From: Nitrosophilus alvini
GTDB taxonomy: Bacteria > Campylobacterota > Campylobacteria > Campylobacterales > Nitratiruptoraceae
Assembly (NCBI RefSeq): GCF_015100395.1
Contig: NZ_AP022847.1
Span: 1,304,501-1,368,500 of the forward strand
DNA: 64,000 nucleotides
Direction: 5' to 3'
A model generated the notes under the pieces. The model saw only the letters and a program-made list of their open reading frames with translations, had not been told where the DNA came from and did not search any database. The translations under genes and the position numbers were made by a program. Positions 45,623 through 54,613 of the stretch are shown here, piece after piece. The stretch's first letter is position 1, and every line of letters starts with the position of its first letter.

Positions 45623-46619
45623 TCTCTATTCTCCATTTGAGTTTTTCTCCCGCAAACATAGGTACCACATCACTGTAGCTTTGAGGCACTTCGAAATCTT
45701 CATATAGAAGTACTACCTCTTTTTCGGGAGGTTTAATTTTATAAATATTTTGCGCATTGTCGCTTACAAACTTCTGAAGATTTTCCAAAACACCTGCTTC
45801 ATGGAAAATCTGAGCAAGCGCCTGAAGAGCTATAGGAGCGGTAAAAACTCCGGCAGCGCATCCTGGAGCCTCTTTTTTTTCTCTCGGATGAGGGGCTGAG
45901 TCGCTTCCGAACATAACTTTTGGGTGAGCAGAGAAAGCCACACGCCTGAGAGCCATCCTGTCTTCCGGTCTTTTTGCAATCGGTTTGCAGAAAAGATGCG
46001 GCTTCAAAAGTCCTCCCGCCACATCATCAAGTGTTATATAAAGATGATGCAAAGTTATAGTGGCATATAGATTTTCATATCTATCAAGCGCCTCTACGGC
46101 ATCTTTTGTAGTAATATGTTCCATTATGATTTTGAGATTTTTGAACCTTTTTGCAAGCCTTTCATAAATGGGTATAAATTCAGCCTCTCTGTCCATGACA
46201 AAACCGTTCGTCTCTCCGTGAACACAAAGAGGTATCCCAAGTTCGCTCATAGATTCAAGAACAGGAGCAAGAGCATCAAGACTGAAATTGTCAATCCCCT
46301 CTTCACTATTGGTGGTGATGCCTGCAGGATAAAGTTTTATAGCGGCTATATCTTCTTTGATCTCTTCCAAAAATTCATAATCATATTCAGTCCTGAAAAA
46401 AAGCGTCATCAAAGGCTCGAATTTCTCACCGCCTATCGCCTCTTTGATCCTTTTTCTGTACCCCTGAACAGCCTCTTTTGTAGAAACAGGCGGAATAAGG
46501 TTTGGCATTATTATCGCCGCACTAAAACTTTCAGCACTTAATGGCGCTACGATTTTTAACATATCCGCATCTCTTAGATGCAGATGCATATCAAGGGGTG
46601 ATTTCAGTACAAGTTTCAT
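45612..46619 (-). CDS. pyrC: Dihydroorotase (pyrimidine biosynthesis)
   Basis: 335 residues, class II dihydroorotase length. Metal site DMHLHLRD near the N-terminus, the [14 protein letters not shown] segment containing the carbamylated lysine region (AIKLYPAG), LCVHGE, MEHIT, and [10 protein letters not shown]. It closes carbamoyl-aspartate to dihydroorotate in the cytoplasm. Ribosome site GAGGA upstream. It heads the minus-strand run that continues into the two-component genes by overlap, so the operon mixes a housekeeping and a regulatory/transport function. Confidence 0.96.
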   Translation of the reverse strand: MKLVLKSPLDMHLHLRDADMLKIVAPLSAESFSAAIIMPNLIPPVSTKEAVQGYRKRIKEAIGGEKFEPLMTLFFRTEYDYEFLEEIKEDIAAIKLYPAGITTNSEEGIDNFSLDALAPVLESMSELGIPLCVHGETNGFVMDREAEFIPIYERLAKRFKNLKIIMEHITTKDAVEALDRYENLYATITLHHLYITLDDVAGGLLKPHLFCKPIAKRPEDRMALRRVAFSAHPKVMFGSDSAPHPREKKEAPGCAAGVFTAPIALQALAQIFHEAGVLENLQKFVSDNAQNIYKIKPPEKEVVLLYEDFEVPQSYSDVVPMFAGEKLKWRIESVL

Positions 46620-46681
46620 TTTTTCCTCATGTAAATATATGTTTTTATAATTATAACTATTGAGTGCTTAAGAGATATCTT

Positions 46682-48049
46682 TTACATCTCTTCCCGTGCT
46701 TTTTCTACAAGTTCGGTCAGTTTCTCCTGATAAAGCCTTGCATCTTCTGGACTTTGGGCCTCAAATCTCATAACAAGTACCGGTGTGGTGTTTGATGCCC
46801 TTACAAGCCCCCATCCGTTCTCAAAAATAACACGAACACCGTCAACGTCTATTATATCTTTGATTTTTGGAAAATCGGCAGGTGGATTTTTAAGAAACTC
46901 TTTGAGTCTTGCAATGATTTTAAACTTTTTATCTTCATCTGTTTTTATCTTTATCTCTTCAGTGTTATACACTTTTGGCAGTTTTTCTATCTCTTTGTCC
47001 AGATCCATACCGTTTTTTATCAGCTCCAGCACCCGCAAAGTGGCATAAATAGCATCGTCAAACCCGTAGTATCTGTCCGCAAAGAATATATGTCCACTTA
47101 CTTCCGCAGCAAGATCCGCATCAATCTCTTTCATTTTGACTTTAAGGTTGCTGTGGCCGGTTTTCCACATTACAGCTCTGCCGATTTTGTTTATCTCGTC
47201 ATACATTACCTGTGAACATTTCACCTCTCCCACTACTACGGGATTTTTCATCTGCCTTGCAAAGAGTATTGCAAGCTGGTCTCCTTTGAAATTGTGTTTT
47301 TTTGTAAGCACAGCTATTCTGTCCGCATCTCCGTCATATGCAAAACCTATATCAGCCGTTTTCAGTGCCTCCTTTACACTTTTGAGGTTCTTCTCTTCCG
47401 AAGGATCGGGATGGTGATTGGGAAATGTACCGTCAGGCTCGCAGAAAAGTCCTTTATAGTCCAAATTCAATCCTTTGAATATATCTTCAAGAACTATGCC
47501 AGCAACTCCGTTCCCGCAGTCGGCTGCTATTTTTGCGTTGAGTCCTTTCAGATGGGAAAAGCTTCGCAGCATATATGATATATATCTGCTTTTTACATCT
47601 ATTGTTATGTGTTCTTCGTTGTCTTCTATATGCATATCTTTGTTTGCCAAAACTTCTCGTCCAAGTGCATATATATCATCGGAGAAAAACGGTTTTTTAT
47701 CTATCGTTATTTTAAACCCGTTATATTCAGGGGGATTGTGTGAACCTGTTATCATTACCGAAGCATTGGGAACAATACCGTCAAAATCGCAATAATTTGA
47801 AAAATAGTTTACCGGAGTGGGCACCATCCCCATATTCAGAACCTTGACGCCCGCTTTGTTAAACCCGCTGGCAAGATAGCCGAAAAGCAGAGGAGAATGA
47901 GTCCTGGCGTCATACCCTATCGCTACATATTCGCCAATCTCTCTTACTCTTTTTCCTAAAAAATATCCTATCAGTTTGACAGTTTTTTCATTGAGTTCTT
48001 TTTCGAAAATTCCTCTTATATCATACTCTCTGAAAATGGTTGATAACAT
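46682..48049 (-). CDS. manB: Phosphomannomutase/phosphoglucomutase
   Basis: 455 residues. Active-site serine loop MITGSHNPPEYNG, metal loop YDGDADRIAV, sugar-binding EVSGHIFF and phosphate-binding RASNTTPVLVMRFEA: the AlgC/ManB type of the alpha-D-phosphohexomutase family. It interconverts 1- and 6-phosphates of mannose and/or glucose for surface polysaccharides. Single gene; symbol manB follows usage in this phylum, and dual specificity is not excluded. Confidence 0.92.
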   Translation of the reverse strand: MLSTIFREYDIRGIFEKELNEKTVKLIGYFLGKRVREIGEYVAIGYDARTHSPLLFGYLASGFNKAGVKVLNMGMVPTPVNYFSNYCDFDGIVPNASVMITGSHNPPEYNGFKITIDKKPFFSDDIYALGREVLANKDMHIEDNEEHITIDVKSRYISYMLRSFSHLKGLNAKIAADCGNGVAGIVLEDIFKGLNLDYKGLFCEPDGTFPNHHPDPSEEKNLKSVKEALKTADIGFAYDGDADRIAVLTKKHNFKGDQLAILFARQMKNPVVVGEVKCSQVMYDEINKIGRAVMWKTGHSNLKVKMKEIDADLAAEVSGHIFFADRYYGFDDAIYATLRVLELIKNGMDLDKEIEKLPKVYNTEEIKIKTDEDKKFKIIARLKEFLKNPPADFPKIKDIIDVDGVRVIFENGWGLVRASNTTPVLVMRFEAQSPEDARLYQEKLTELVEKAREEM

Positions 48050-48105
48050 CTTTTACCTTTCGGTTTTTGAAAGAATTATATCGAAAAAAAAGGTTGAAGG
48101 ACGAA

Positions 48106-48275
48106 GATTGAAGGGAGAGCCGTAAAGAAAAAGCAAACTGCTTTGCTTTTTCAGGCTCGCACGGCGAGGCGAATATGCGGGCGGAGCCTGCATCGCCTAC
48201 GCCGGTTTACCGAAATAGTGAGCGAAGCGAACAGGTTGATAAAAGGGTGAAGGGCGGGATTTTATTCCCGCTTCT
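48106..48275. repeat. GC-rich structured intergenic element
   Basis: Between manB and amt lies a stretch clearly richer in G and C than its surroundings. It holds a hairpin GAAAAAGCAAA/TTTGCTTTTTC (48127-48152), a compact multi-stem hairpin from CGGCG (48162) to CGCCG (48204) with inner pairs GGCG/CGCC, ATGC/GCAT and GGC/GCC, words such as GTGAGCGAAGCGAA, and a GCGGGA/TCCCGC hairpin (48254-48271) next to the end of amt. It looks like a dispersed intergenic repeat or a structured RNA; no frame is supported. Confidence 0.5.
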
Positions 48276-48281
48276 TCCTAA

Positions 48282-49469
48282 CTATATCGCTCTTTTGAAT
48301 TCAGGATAGGCTTCAAGCCCGCATTCGTTTACGTCAAGTCCTTCCACCTGAGCTTCATCACTTGCTCTGAATCTGATTATTTTGTTGATGACAAACAGAA
48401 CTATAAAAGATGAGACAAAAGCAAAAAGTCCAATGACGGCTATACCTTTAAGCTGTCCCATGAGAGTTATACCCTCTTGCGGATTAGAGGCAAAAATACC
48501 GACTGCCACAGTCCCCCATATACCGTTTACAAGGTGAACTGACAAAGCACCTACAGGATCGTCGATTTTCAGTTTGTCAAAGAATGGAACCGCAAATACA
48601 ACAAGTGCGCCACCCACTGCGCCTATCAGTATAGGGGTGTATTTGTCATATAGATCAGGCCCTGCTGTAATAGCCACAAGTCCGCCCAGAGCACCGTTTA
48701 ATATCATAGTAATATCAAATTTCCTGTATTTTATATACATCAAAATCCCTACTATGATAGCTCCTGCAAGACCTGCCGTATTTGTATTCATAACGGTCAA
48801 CGCAACCGCATCAGCATTCTCTTTCGAACTGATTGAACCCACGCTTCCGCCGTTGAAACCGAACCAACCTATCCAGAGGATAAAGGCACCAAGTACTACA
48901 AGCGGAATGTTAGATGCCGGAATAACTTTTACTTTTCCGTCTGCATATCTCCCTTTCCTCGGGCCTATTATAAGAATAGCAGCCAATAGCGCCCATCCGC
49001 CTGTAGAGTGGATTACGGTTGAACCCGCAAGGTCATACATGTTCAGATCAAGAACAGTTCCTTGTAAAAGATCCGCGCCCCAAGATATGTTTACTACCAG
49101 AGGATAGATAACGGCAGCCATAATTACCGTAAATATAGTAAGAGGAATTATTCTAACCCTTTCACTAACACCACCGCTCATAATGTTGATAACTTTTCCA
49201 ACAAATGCCATCTGAAAAAGAAACGCAGCCCATTTACTCATAGAATCGTTTTCCCACGATCCAAATGCCAAAGTATAACCTATAAGAAGAAACGCCATTG
49301 AAGCAACGGCATAAATCATAGTGTTGACAGTTAGAACCGCTGTAACGTTTTTCGTTCTGACAAGCCCCGCTTCAAGCATAGCAAAGCCAGGTACCATAAA
49401 AATAATGAGTGTCATTGCGAAGAGTGCGAAGAATGTATCTATAATATAAGAGAAGTCAGTAGCACCCAT
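48282..49469 (-). CDS. amt: Ammonium transporter (Amt family), distal copy
   Basis: 395 residues with the 11-helix Amt fold. Diagnostic segments: MVPGFAMLEAGLVRTKN, the first twin His in AGSTVIHSTGGWALL, LWIGWFGFNGGS, the second His in GALSVHLVNGIWG, and the C-terminal helix that contacts PII. It passes ammonium into the cell. Third in the order amt-glnK-amt. The ribosome site AAAGGAG and start are covered by a long inverted repeat (49461-49526), suggesting translational control. Confidence 0.96.
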   Translation of the reverse strand: MGATDFSYIIDTFFALFAMTLIIFMVPGFAMLEAGLVRTKNVTAVLTVNTMIYAVASMAFLLIGYTLAFGSWENDSMSKWAAFLFQMAFVGKVINIMSGGVSERVRIIPLTIFTVIMAAVIYPLVVNISWGADLLQGTVLDLNMYDLAGSTVIHSTGGWALLAAILIIGPRKGRYADGKVKVIPASNIPLVVLGAFILWIGWFGFNGGSVGSISSKENADAVALTVMNTNTAGLAGAIIVGILMYIKYRKFDITMILNGALGGLVAITAGPDLYDKYTPILIGAVGGALVVFAVPFFDKLKIDDPVGALSVHLVNGIWGTVAVGIFASNPQEGITLMGQLKGIAVIGLFAFVSSFIVLFVINKIIRFRASDEAQVEGLDVNECGLEAYPEFKRAI

Positions 49470-49526
49470 TTTCTCTCCTTTTTAAAATTTTGGTTATTTT
49501 ATCAAAGGAGAAAAAGAATGGGTGCT
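49461..49526 (-). promoter_or_regulatory. mRNA hairpin that would hide the amt ribosome site and start codon
   Basis: In the minus-strand mRNA, AGCACCCATT (49526-49517) and CTCCTTT (49510-49504) pair with AATGGGTGCT (49470-49461) and AAAGGAG (49483-49477), forming 10 bp and 7 bp around a small internal loop, with a ~20-nt apical loop. The 3' arm contains the Shine-Dalgarno AAAGGAG and the first codons ATG GGT GCT. Confidence 0.7.
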
Positions 49527-49533
49527 TAAATTT

Positions 49534-49576
49534 TAGGCAATTTTTGTGGGAGTCAAAAATTTTTGCCTATTTTTTA
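49534..49576. terminator. Hairpin between glnK and the distal amt
   Basis: TAGGCAA (49534-49540) pairs with TTGCCTA (49563-49569), extended by TTTTTG/CAAAAA inside. On the plus side a T-run follows; on the glnK-amt (minus) side the bases after the stem are only partly U-rich, so it is at best a leaky terminator or attenuator lowering amt relative to glnK. Confidence 0.5.
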
Positions 49577-49580
49577 ATCA

Positions 49581-49934
<354 letters not shown>

Positions 49935-49938
49935 TTAC

Positions 49939-49970
49939 AGAAGCAGAGACTGTTATTGTCTTCTGCCTCT
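49939..49970 (-). other. Hairpin between proximal amt and glnK
   Basis: Plus-strand AGAAGCAGAGAC (49939-49950) pairs with GTCTTCTGCCTCT (49958-49970) with one bulge, loop TGTTATT. There is no T-run in the direction of transcription, so it is more likely an mRNA processing or stability element than a terminator. Confidence 0.45.
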
Positions 49971-50010
49971 TTTTCGAGTATTTTACACTCTTTTATCTAT
50001 ATTTTCAATT

Positions 50011-51231
50011 TTATACAGCTCTTGTAGATTTTGTAAATTCAGGATACGCTTCAAGACCTGTCTCTTCTATATCCTCACCTTCATACTCTACCTCTTCACT
50101 GACTCTTAATCCCATTATTAATTTGATGATATACCATATGATAAAAGATATCACAAACGTAAATGCGCCAATTACCACAATACCTTTGATCTGAGCGATT
50201 AAACTTACATCAGGATTAAATATCCCCACTGCAAGCGTTCCCCATATACCGTTTACAAGGTGAACAGAGAGTGCACCTACGGGATCGTCTATCTTTAGTT
50301 TATCAAAGAAAGTTACAGCAAATACCACAAGTATACCTGCAACAACACCGTCAATAAAAGAGACCATCATTCCAAGATCAGGTCCTGCGGTTACCGCAAC
50401 AAGTCCGCCAAGAGCACCGTTTAAAACCATTGTTAGATCAACTTTTCTATAAAGAAGTTTTGTAACTATAGCAGCTGTTACCGCTCCTGTAGCAGCAGCC
50501 ATGTTTGTATCGGCCATTACCATGCTCACAGCGTCTATATCCTCTTTGCTTCCAAGTGCCAACTGACTTCCACCGTTAAATCCGAACCATCCCATCCAGA
50601 GAATAAAGGTTCCCAGTGTGGCAAGAGGAAGATTCGCACCTGGAATCGGTTTGATTTTTCCGTCTTTTGTATATTTTCCCTTTCTAGCACCCAGAAGAAG
50701 AACACCGGCAAGAGCCGCCCAGCCTCCGACAGAGTGAACTATGGTAGAACCTGCAAAGTCACTGAATCCATCAATAATCCCGCCAAGAGCCGTACCGCCC
50801 CATGTCCAGTGCCCCTGAATCGGATAGATAACAGCAGTAAGTATTACTGTAAATACCAAAAACGGCCAGAGCTTCATTCTCTCAGCTACCGTTCCGGATA
50901 CTATACTTGCAGCAGTCGCAACGAAAACTACCTGAAAAAAGAAATCGGCCATGAGAGAGTGGTCACCGTTGCTCATTCCGCTAAGCGCAAATCCGCTGCC
51001 AAAAAATGCGTTTCCTTCTCCATACATGAGGTTGTAACCTATAAAATAGTACATAATACATGCTATCGCATACAGAAGTACATTTTTAAGTAGTATAGTG
51101 GTTGTATTTTTGGATCTTACAAGTCCGGCTTCAAGCATAGCAAAACCGGCTGCCATCCACATTACCAAAACGGCGCTTATAACAAGCAGAAAGCCGTCCA
51201 GTACATATTTGACGTCAGCAAAACTTTCCAT
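50011..51231 (-). CDS. amt: Ammonium transporter (Amt family), proximal copy
   Basis: 406 residues, paralogous to the distal Amt: MWMAAGFAMLEAGLVRSKN, first twin His in GSTIVHSVGGWAALAG, LWMGWFGFNGGS, second His in GALSVHLVNGIWG. The two copies differ enough (for example in the periplasmic entrance and C-terminal tail) to suggest different affinity or regulation. It is first in the operon, with AAAGGAG at its start, directly downstream of the control region with TTGATT-N7-AATCAA. Confidence 0.96.
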   Translation of the reverse strand: MESFADVKYVLDGFLLVISAVLVMWMAAGFAMLEAGLVRSKNTTTILLKNVLLYAIACIMYYFIGYNLMYGEGNAFFGSGFALSGMSNGDHSLMADFFFQVVFVATAASIVSGTVAERMKLWPFLVFTVILTAVIYPIQGHWTWGGTALGGIIDGFSDFAGSTIVHSVGGWAALAGVLLLGARKGKYTKDGKIKPIPGANLPLATLGTFILWMGWFGFNGGSQLALGSKEDIDAVSMVMADTNMAAATGAVTAAIVTKLLYRKVDLTMVLNGALGGLVAVTAGPDLGMMVSFIDGVVAGILVVFAVTFFDKLKIDDPVGALSVHLVNGIWGTLAVGIFNPDVSLIAQIKGIVVIGAFTFVISFIIWYIIKLIMGLRVSEEVEYEGEDIEETGLEAYPEFTKSTRAV

Positions 51232-51298
51232 CTTTTCTCCTTTTTAATTTTGCATATCGAAAGTTTAACATTTTTAATACTCCTTACAGTATGTCGTT

Positions 51299-51317
51299 TT
51301 GATTAAAATTTAATCAA
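51299..51317. promoter_or_regulatory. Palindromic operator, amt side
   Basis: TTGATTAAAATTTAATCAA is a perfect 19-nt palindrome 68 nt upstream of the proximal amt start. It shares the form TTGATT-N7-AATCAA with the narK-side site. The half-site resembles FNR/CRP-type TTGAT, but the spacing differs from FNR. Confidence 0.6.
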
Positions 51318-51476
51318 TCTTGCCAGAAGGTATATCATATTTGATTTTTTTATATTCAATATAACAAACTCCCAAATACTACAAGCATCTAACAGCAAAA
51401 AATAACTTTTACATATTTTAATCGTTGAGAGTTATTTTTTATTTATGTTTGTTATTAGCTCAAAGAAAAAAGGTTG

Positions 51477-51495
51477 TTGATTGTTTTTTAATCAA
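51477..51495. promoter_or_regulatory. Palindromic operator, narK side
   Basis: TTGATTGTTTTTTAATCAA has the same 6-bp arms and the same 7-nt spacing as the amt-side site, 68 nt upstream of narK (51563). The spacer itself differs, so only the arms are conserved. Confidence 0.6.
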
Positions 51496-51562
51496 TTTTT
51501 TGCACTTTATTGTGTATTTTTCTTGTATCATTTTATTGATTCCACATATAAAAGGAGATCTG

Positions 51563-52840
51563 ATGAAACTTTCGGAACTTAAAAGTGCAGGCCACTGGCC
51601 AACGCTTCTGGCCGCTTTTTTATACTTCGATTTTAGCTTTATGGTCTGGACTATGTTAGGACCGCTTGCTACAGAGATAAGCGAATCGCTTGCAAGAAGC
51701 GGTACTTTTTTAGATCCGAACCAGAAAGCTACACTGCTGGCCATCCCTATACTTGGCGGCGCGATTTTAAGAATAGTTCTCGGCTTTTTTGTTGATCAGA
51801 TAGGTGCCAAAAAAACGGCTATTATGGCACAGTTGATCGTAATTGCCGGCCTTTTCTACGCATATTTCAGAGGTGAAGCAATAAGCTATCAAGAACTTCT
51901 CTTTGTCGCTGTCACTCTCGGTTTTGCCGGTGCCAGTTTCGCTGTTGCTTTACCTCAGGCCGGTCAGTGGTATCCGCCCAGACTACAAGGAGTCGTGCTA
52001 GGACTCGCCGGAGCAGGAAACATAGGTGTTGTCATCGACTTCCTTTTTGCGCCTAAAATCGCGGAGATATGGGGATGGCCTGCCGTATTTCTAACTGGCG
52101 GAGTACTCTCTACTATAATCCTTGCTACATATATATTGATGGCAAAAGACGCACCGCCGGAGGTTTACAAACCAAACCCAAAAAAACCGGCAGACTATTT
52201 GATGCTTCTCAAAGATAGAGATACCTGGTGGTTCAGTCTTTTCTATGCGATAAGCTTCGGCGGTTTTGTCGGATTTGCAAACTATATGAAAGTATATCTT
52301 ATGAATACGTATCAAACCGATATGAGCTATTTCGGACTAGAGTTTATAAACGAACCAAACGTAAAAGTCGTAGCAGGATATTTCGGAGCACTATGTATAT
52401 TCGCAGGAGCTGTTTTAAGACCGGTAGGAGGTGCCGTTGCCGATAAGATAGGCGGAGTGAAATCTTTATATATATTTTTCAGTGCAGTTGCCGCCCTCGC
52501 TATTTTAAATGCCACACTGGTCCATAACTTCTATCTGGCAATTTTTGTACTCTTTTTGATTATGGCAAACCTGGGCATGGCTAACGGCGCTGTTTTCCAG
52601 CTGGTACCACAGCGTTTCGGAAAAGATATAGGTATCATGACCGGTATTATCGGATGTGCAGGAGGGCTTGGAGGAACAGCTCTTATCAAAACACTAGGAT
52701 GGAGCAAAGCGGCATTTGACGGATACGGGGCAGGATTTTTTATATTTTCTGCTTTGGTTTTGTTTGCCATATCGGGAATATCTCTGGTAAAAACCAGATG
52801 GAGAACCACTTGGGGTGTTACGGCAGGAGGAAAGATATAG
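51563..52840 (+). CDS. narK: Nitrate/nitrite transporter, NarK-family MFS
   Basis: 425 residues, twelve membrane helices. NarK hallmarks: FMVWTMLGPLATEI, the first nitrate signature GFAGASFAVALPQAGQWYPP and second NLGMANGAVFQLVPQRF. ATG 51563 has AAAGGAG upstream; a longer frame from 51425 has no ribosome site. It brings in nitrate or exchanges it for nitrite and heads the nitrate operon. Confidence 0.93.
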   Translation: MKLSELKSAGHWPTLLAAFLYFDFSFMVWTMLGPLATEISESLARSGTFLDPNQKATLLAIPILGGAILRIVLGFFVDQIGAKKTAIMAQLIVIAGLFYAYFRGEAISYQELLFVAVTLGFAGASFAVALPQAGQWYPPRLQGVVLGLAGAGNIGVVIDFLFAPKIAEIWGWPAVFLTGGVLSTIILATYILMAKDAPPEVYKPNPKKPADYLMLLKDRDTWWFSLFYAISFGGFVGFANYMKVYLMNTYQTDMSYFGLEFINEPNVKVVAGYFGALCIFAGAVLRPVGGAVADKIGGVKSLYIFFSAVAALAILNATLVHNFYLAIFVLFLIMANLGMANGAVFQLVPQRFGKDIGIMTGIIGCAGGLGGTALIKTLGWSKAAFDGYGAGFFIFSALVLFAISGISLVKTRWRTTWGVTAGGKI

Positions 52841-52886
52841 GAGATTTTACCTCTCCTGTACTATTAAGAAACAAGGACTCTCTAAA

Positions 52887-54533
52887 ATGGACAGCAAATT
52901 TCTAAAAGCAAAGATTTCAAAAAGCGTCACTTCAAAAGATAATACCGTAAGCGATGATTTTTGTGACGTGAAAGTATACGATGACATCATCATAGCCGTT
53001 TTATGCGACGGTGTGGGAAGTGCTCAAAAAGGCGGTGAAGCTGCCAGAAGGGCTGTAGAATACTTTATAAAAAACTTCAAAATAAGACCCAAAAGCTGGA
53101 GTATCAAAAAGTCTCTTCTGCATTTTGCAGACTCAATAAATAAAATTCTCTTTGAAGAATCCATGCATGAGTACGGCAGGCCTGAATTGGTCACGACTCT
53201 TTGTGTTGTGGTAATAGACGCAGACGAGTGCCACGGCATAAACATAGGTGATTCCAGATGCTATGTGGCTCATCCCGACAACACTGTAGTACAGCTAAGC
53301 ATAGACCACACAATAAAAGAGGAGGGAATGGAACATATTTTGAGCGAAGCTCTGGGTCTGAAAAAAAGCATCACTCCAGCCTATTTCGATATAAAAATAG
53401 AAGACGGCGCTTCTGTCATGCTCTGCAGTGACGGGGTATATAACAATATAGAAAACAGAAGACTTGAAGAGCTCCTCGTAAAAAAAAGAGACGCAAAATC
53501 TTTGGTAAAAGAGGCTCTTAAAAATGCGGTTAAAGCAACACTCGATGATGCAAGTGCAGTAACGATAGATGTGGTAAATACAAATAAACTGAAAAAAATT
53601 GCAGCCCAAAAACTGCCTATTCCGGACTCATTGAAAGCCGGCAAAAATATAGACTCCTTTTTACTCAAAAAACCCCTGATACAAAACAACAGAGTCTGGC
53701 TTGCCGAAAAAGAGGGCAAAAAATATGTACTTAAATTTCCGCCGTTGGAAGCAAAAAGGGATGAAAAAATCCTCGACGCCTACCTGAAAGAGGCGTGGAA
53801 TGCAAACAGAATTAAAGCCGGTTTTTTTGTAAAAGCGTGGATACCCGAAAACAGAAGCTGCAGATATTATGTAATGGAGTACCTTGAAGGAGAAACGATA
53901 GATAATGCTATCAAAAAGAGACCGCTCTTTGTAGACGATACGGTTGAGCTTGGAAAGTTTCTCCTTAAAGCCAGTCAATATCTGCTGAGTCTGGGTCTGG
54001 TTCACGGAGATTTGAAACCTGAAAATATCATAATTACAAAAAGAGACTCAAAAAGTGTTTTTAAACTTATCGACTACGGCTCAATCATAGATATGTTTTC
54101 TATAACAAGCAGAGCCGGAACTCCAAGCTATCTGGCGCCGGAAAGATTTAGAGGAGAAAGTATCAGCGAATCGACGGAAATTTTCGCTATAGGTGTAACT
54201 ATGTACAAAGCACTGACAGGAAAATATCCTTACGGTGAAATCGAACCGTTTCAAACACCGCAGTTTTCAAAACCGCCTCAAAAAATATCAAAATACAACA
54301 AAAATGTTCCGGGCTGGCTCGAAGCGGTAATACTAAGAGCCATAGAAAGAGATATCGACAGCAGATACAGCCACTACTCGATGATGCTTTATGATCTGGA
54401 ACATCCTGAAAAAGTGCAACCATATCTTAAAAACAGACCTTTTATAGAGAGAAACCCTCTTCTGTTTTATAAAACACTTTCGGCACTTCTTGCATTGGCT
54501 ATAGTGCTTATATTGGGGTTTTGTGAAAAATGA
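52887..54533 (+). CDS. PP2C phosphatase fused to a Ser/Thr protein kinase, membrane-anchored
   Basis: 548 residues. N-terminal PP2C domain (about 1-235) with VLCDGVGSAQ (Asp41-Gly42), IGDSRCY, LCSDGVYNNI; kinase domain (about 255-515) with ATP lysine 283 (KKYVLKF), catalytic loop HGDLKPEN (His373, Asp375), IDYGS in place of DFG, GTPSYLAPERF; a C-terminal membrane helix (LSALLALAIVLILGF). Similar bifunctional proteins lie beside narK in nitrate-assimilation loci of other bacteria. It probably tunes transport or reduction by reversible phosphorylation; substrate unknown. ATG 52887 has AAGGA upstream. Confidence 0.92.
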   Translation: MDSKFLKAKISKSVTSKDNTVSDDFCDVKVYDDIIIAVLCDGVGSAQKGGEAARRAVEYFIKNFKIRPKSWSIKKSLLHFADSINKILFEESMHEYGRPELVTTLCVVVIDADECHGINIGDSRCYVAHPDNTVVQLSIDHTIKEEGMEHILSEALGLKKSITPAYFDIKIEDGASVMLCSDGVYNNIENRRLEELLVKKRDAKSLVKEALKNAVKATLDDASAVTIDVVNTNKLKKIAAQKLPIPDSLKAGKNIDSFLLKKPLIQNNRVWLAEKEGKKYVLKFPPLEAKRDEKILDAYLKEAWNANRIKAGFFVKAWIPENRSCRYYVMEYLEGETIDNAIKKRPLFVDDTVELGKFLLKASQYLLSLGLVHGDLKPENIIITKRDSKSVFKLIDYGSIIDMFSITSRAGTPSYLAPERFRGESISESTEIFAIGVTMYKALTGKYPYGEIEPFQTPQFSKPPQKISKYNKNVPGWLEAVILRAIERDIDSRYSHYSMMLYDLEHPEKVQPYLKNRPFIERNPLLFYKTLSALLALAIVLILGFCEK

Positions 54534-54577
54534 CTATTTTTTATGCAAAAAAGAGGACAAAAAAGTTCCTTTTAAAC

Positions 54578-54594
54578 ATATACTTAAAGTATAT
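54578..54594. promoter_or_regulatory. Palindrome upstream of the nitrate reductase genes
   Basis: ATATACTTAAAGTATAT is a perfect 17-nt odd palindrome 19 nt before the ATG at 54614. It may be an operator for a second promoter in the operon; AT-rich chance cannot be excluded. Confidence 0.4.
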
Positions 54595-54613
54595 CAATTA
54601 GAGAGGATTTCTG

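Larger units (their letters stand above)
51232..51562. other. Divergent control region between ammonium and nitrate operons
   Basis: 331 bp without a gene. It separates amt (minus) and narK (plus) and contains two 19-bp inverted repeats of the same form (51299-51317 and 51477-51495), plus an isolated TTGATT half near 51535. No sigma-54 (-24/-12) promoter was seen on either strand. TATCAT near 51525 is a possible -10 for narK. Confidence 0.65.

Noticed and set aside
51477-51502. Narrow terminator upstream of narK
   Set aside because: TTGATT/AATCAA followed by T6 could be read as a terminator, but the stem is only 6 AT-rich pairs and no gene ends there; the match to the amt-side palindrome favours an operator.
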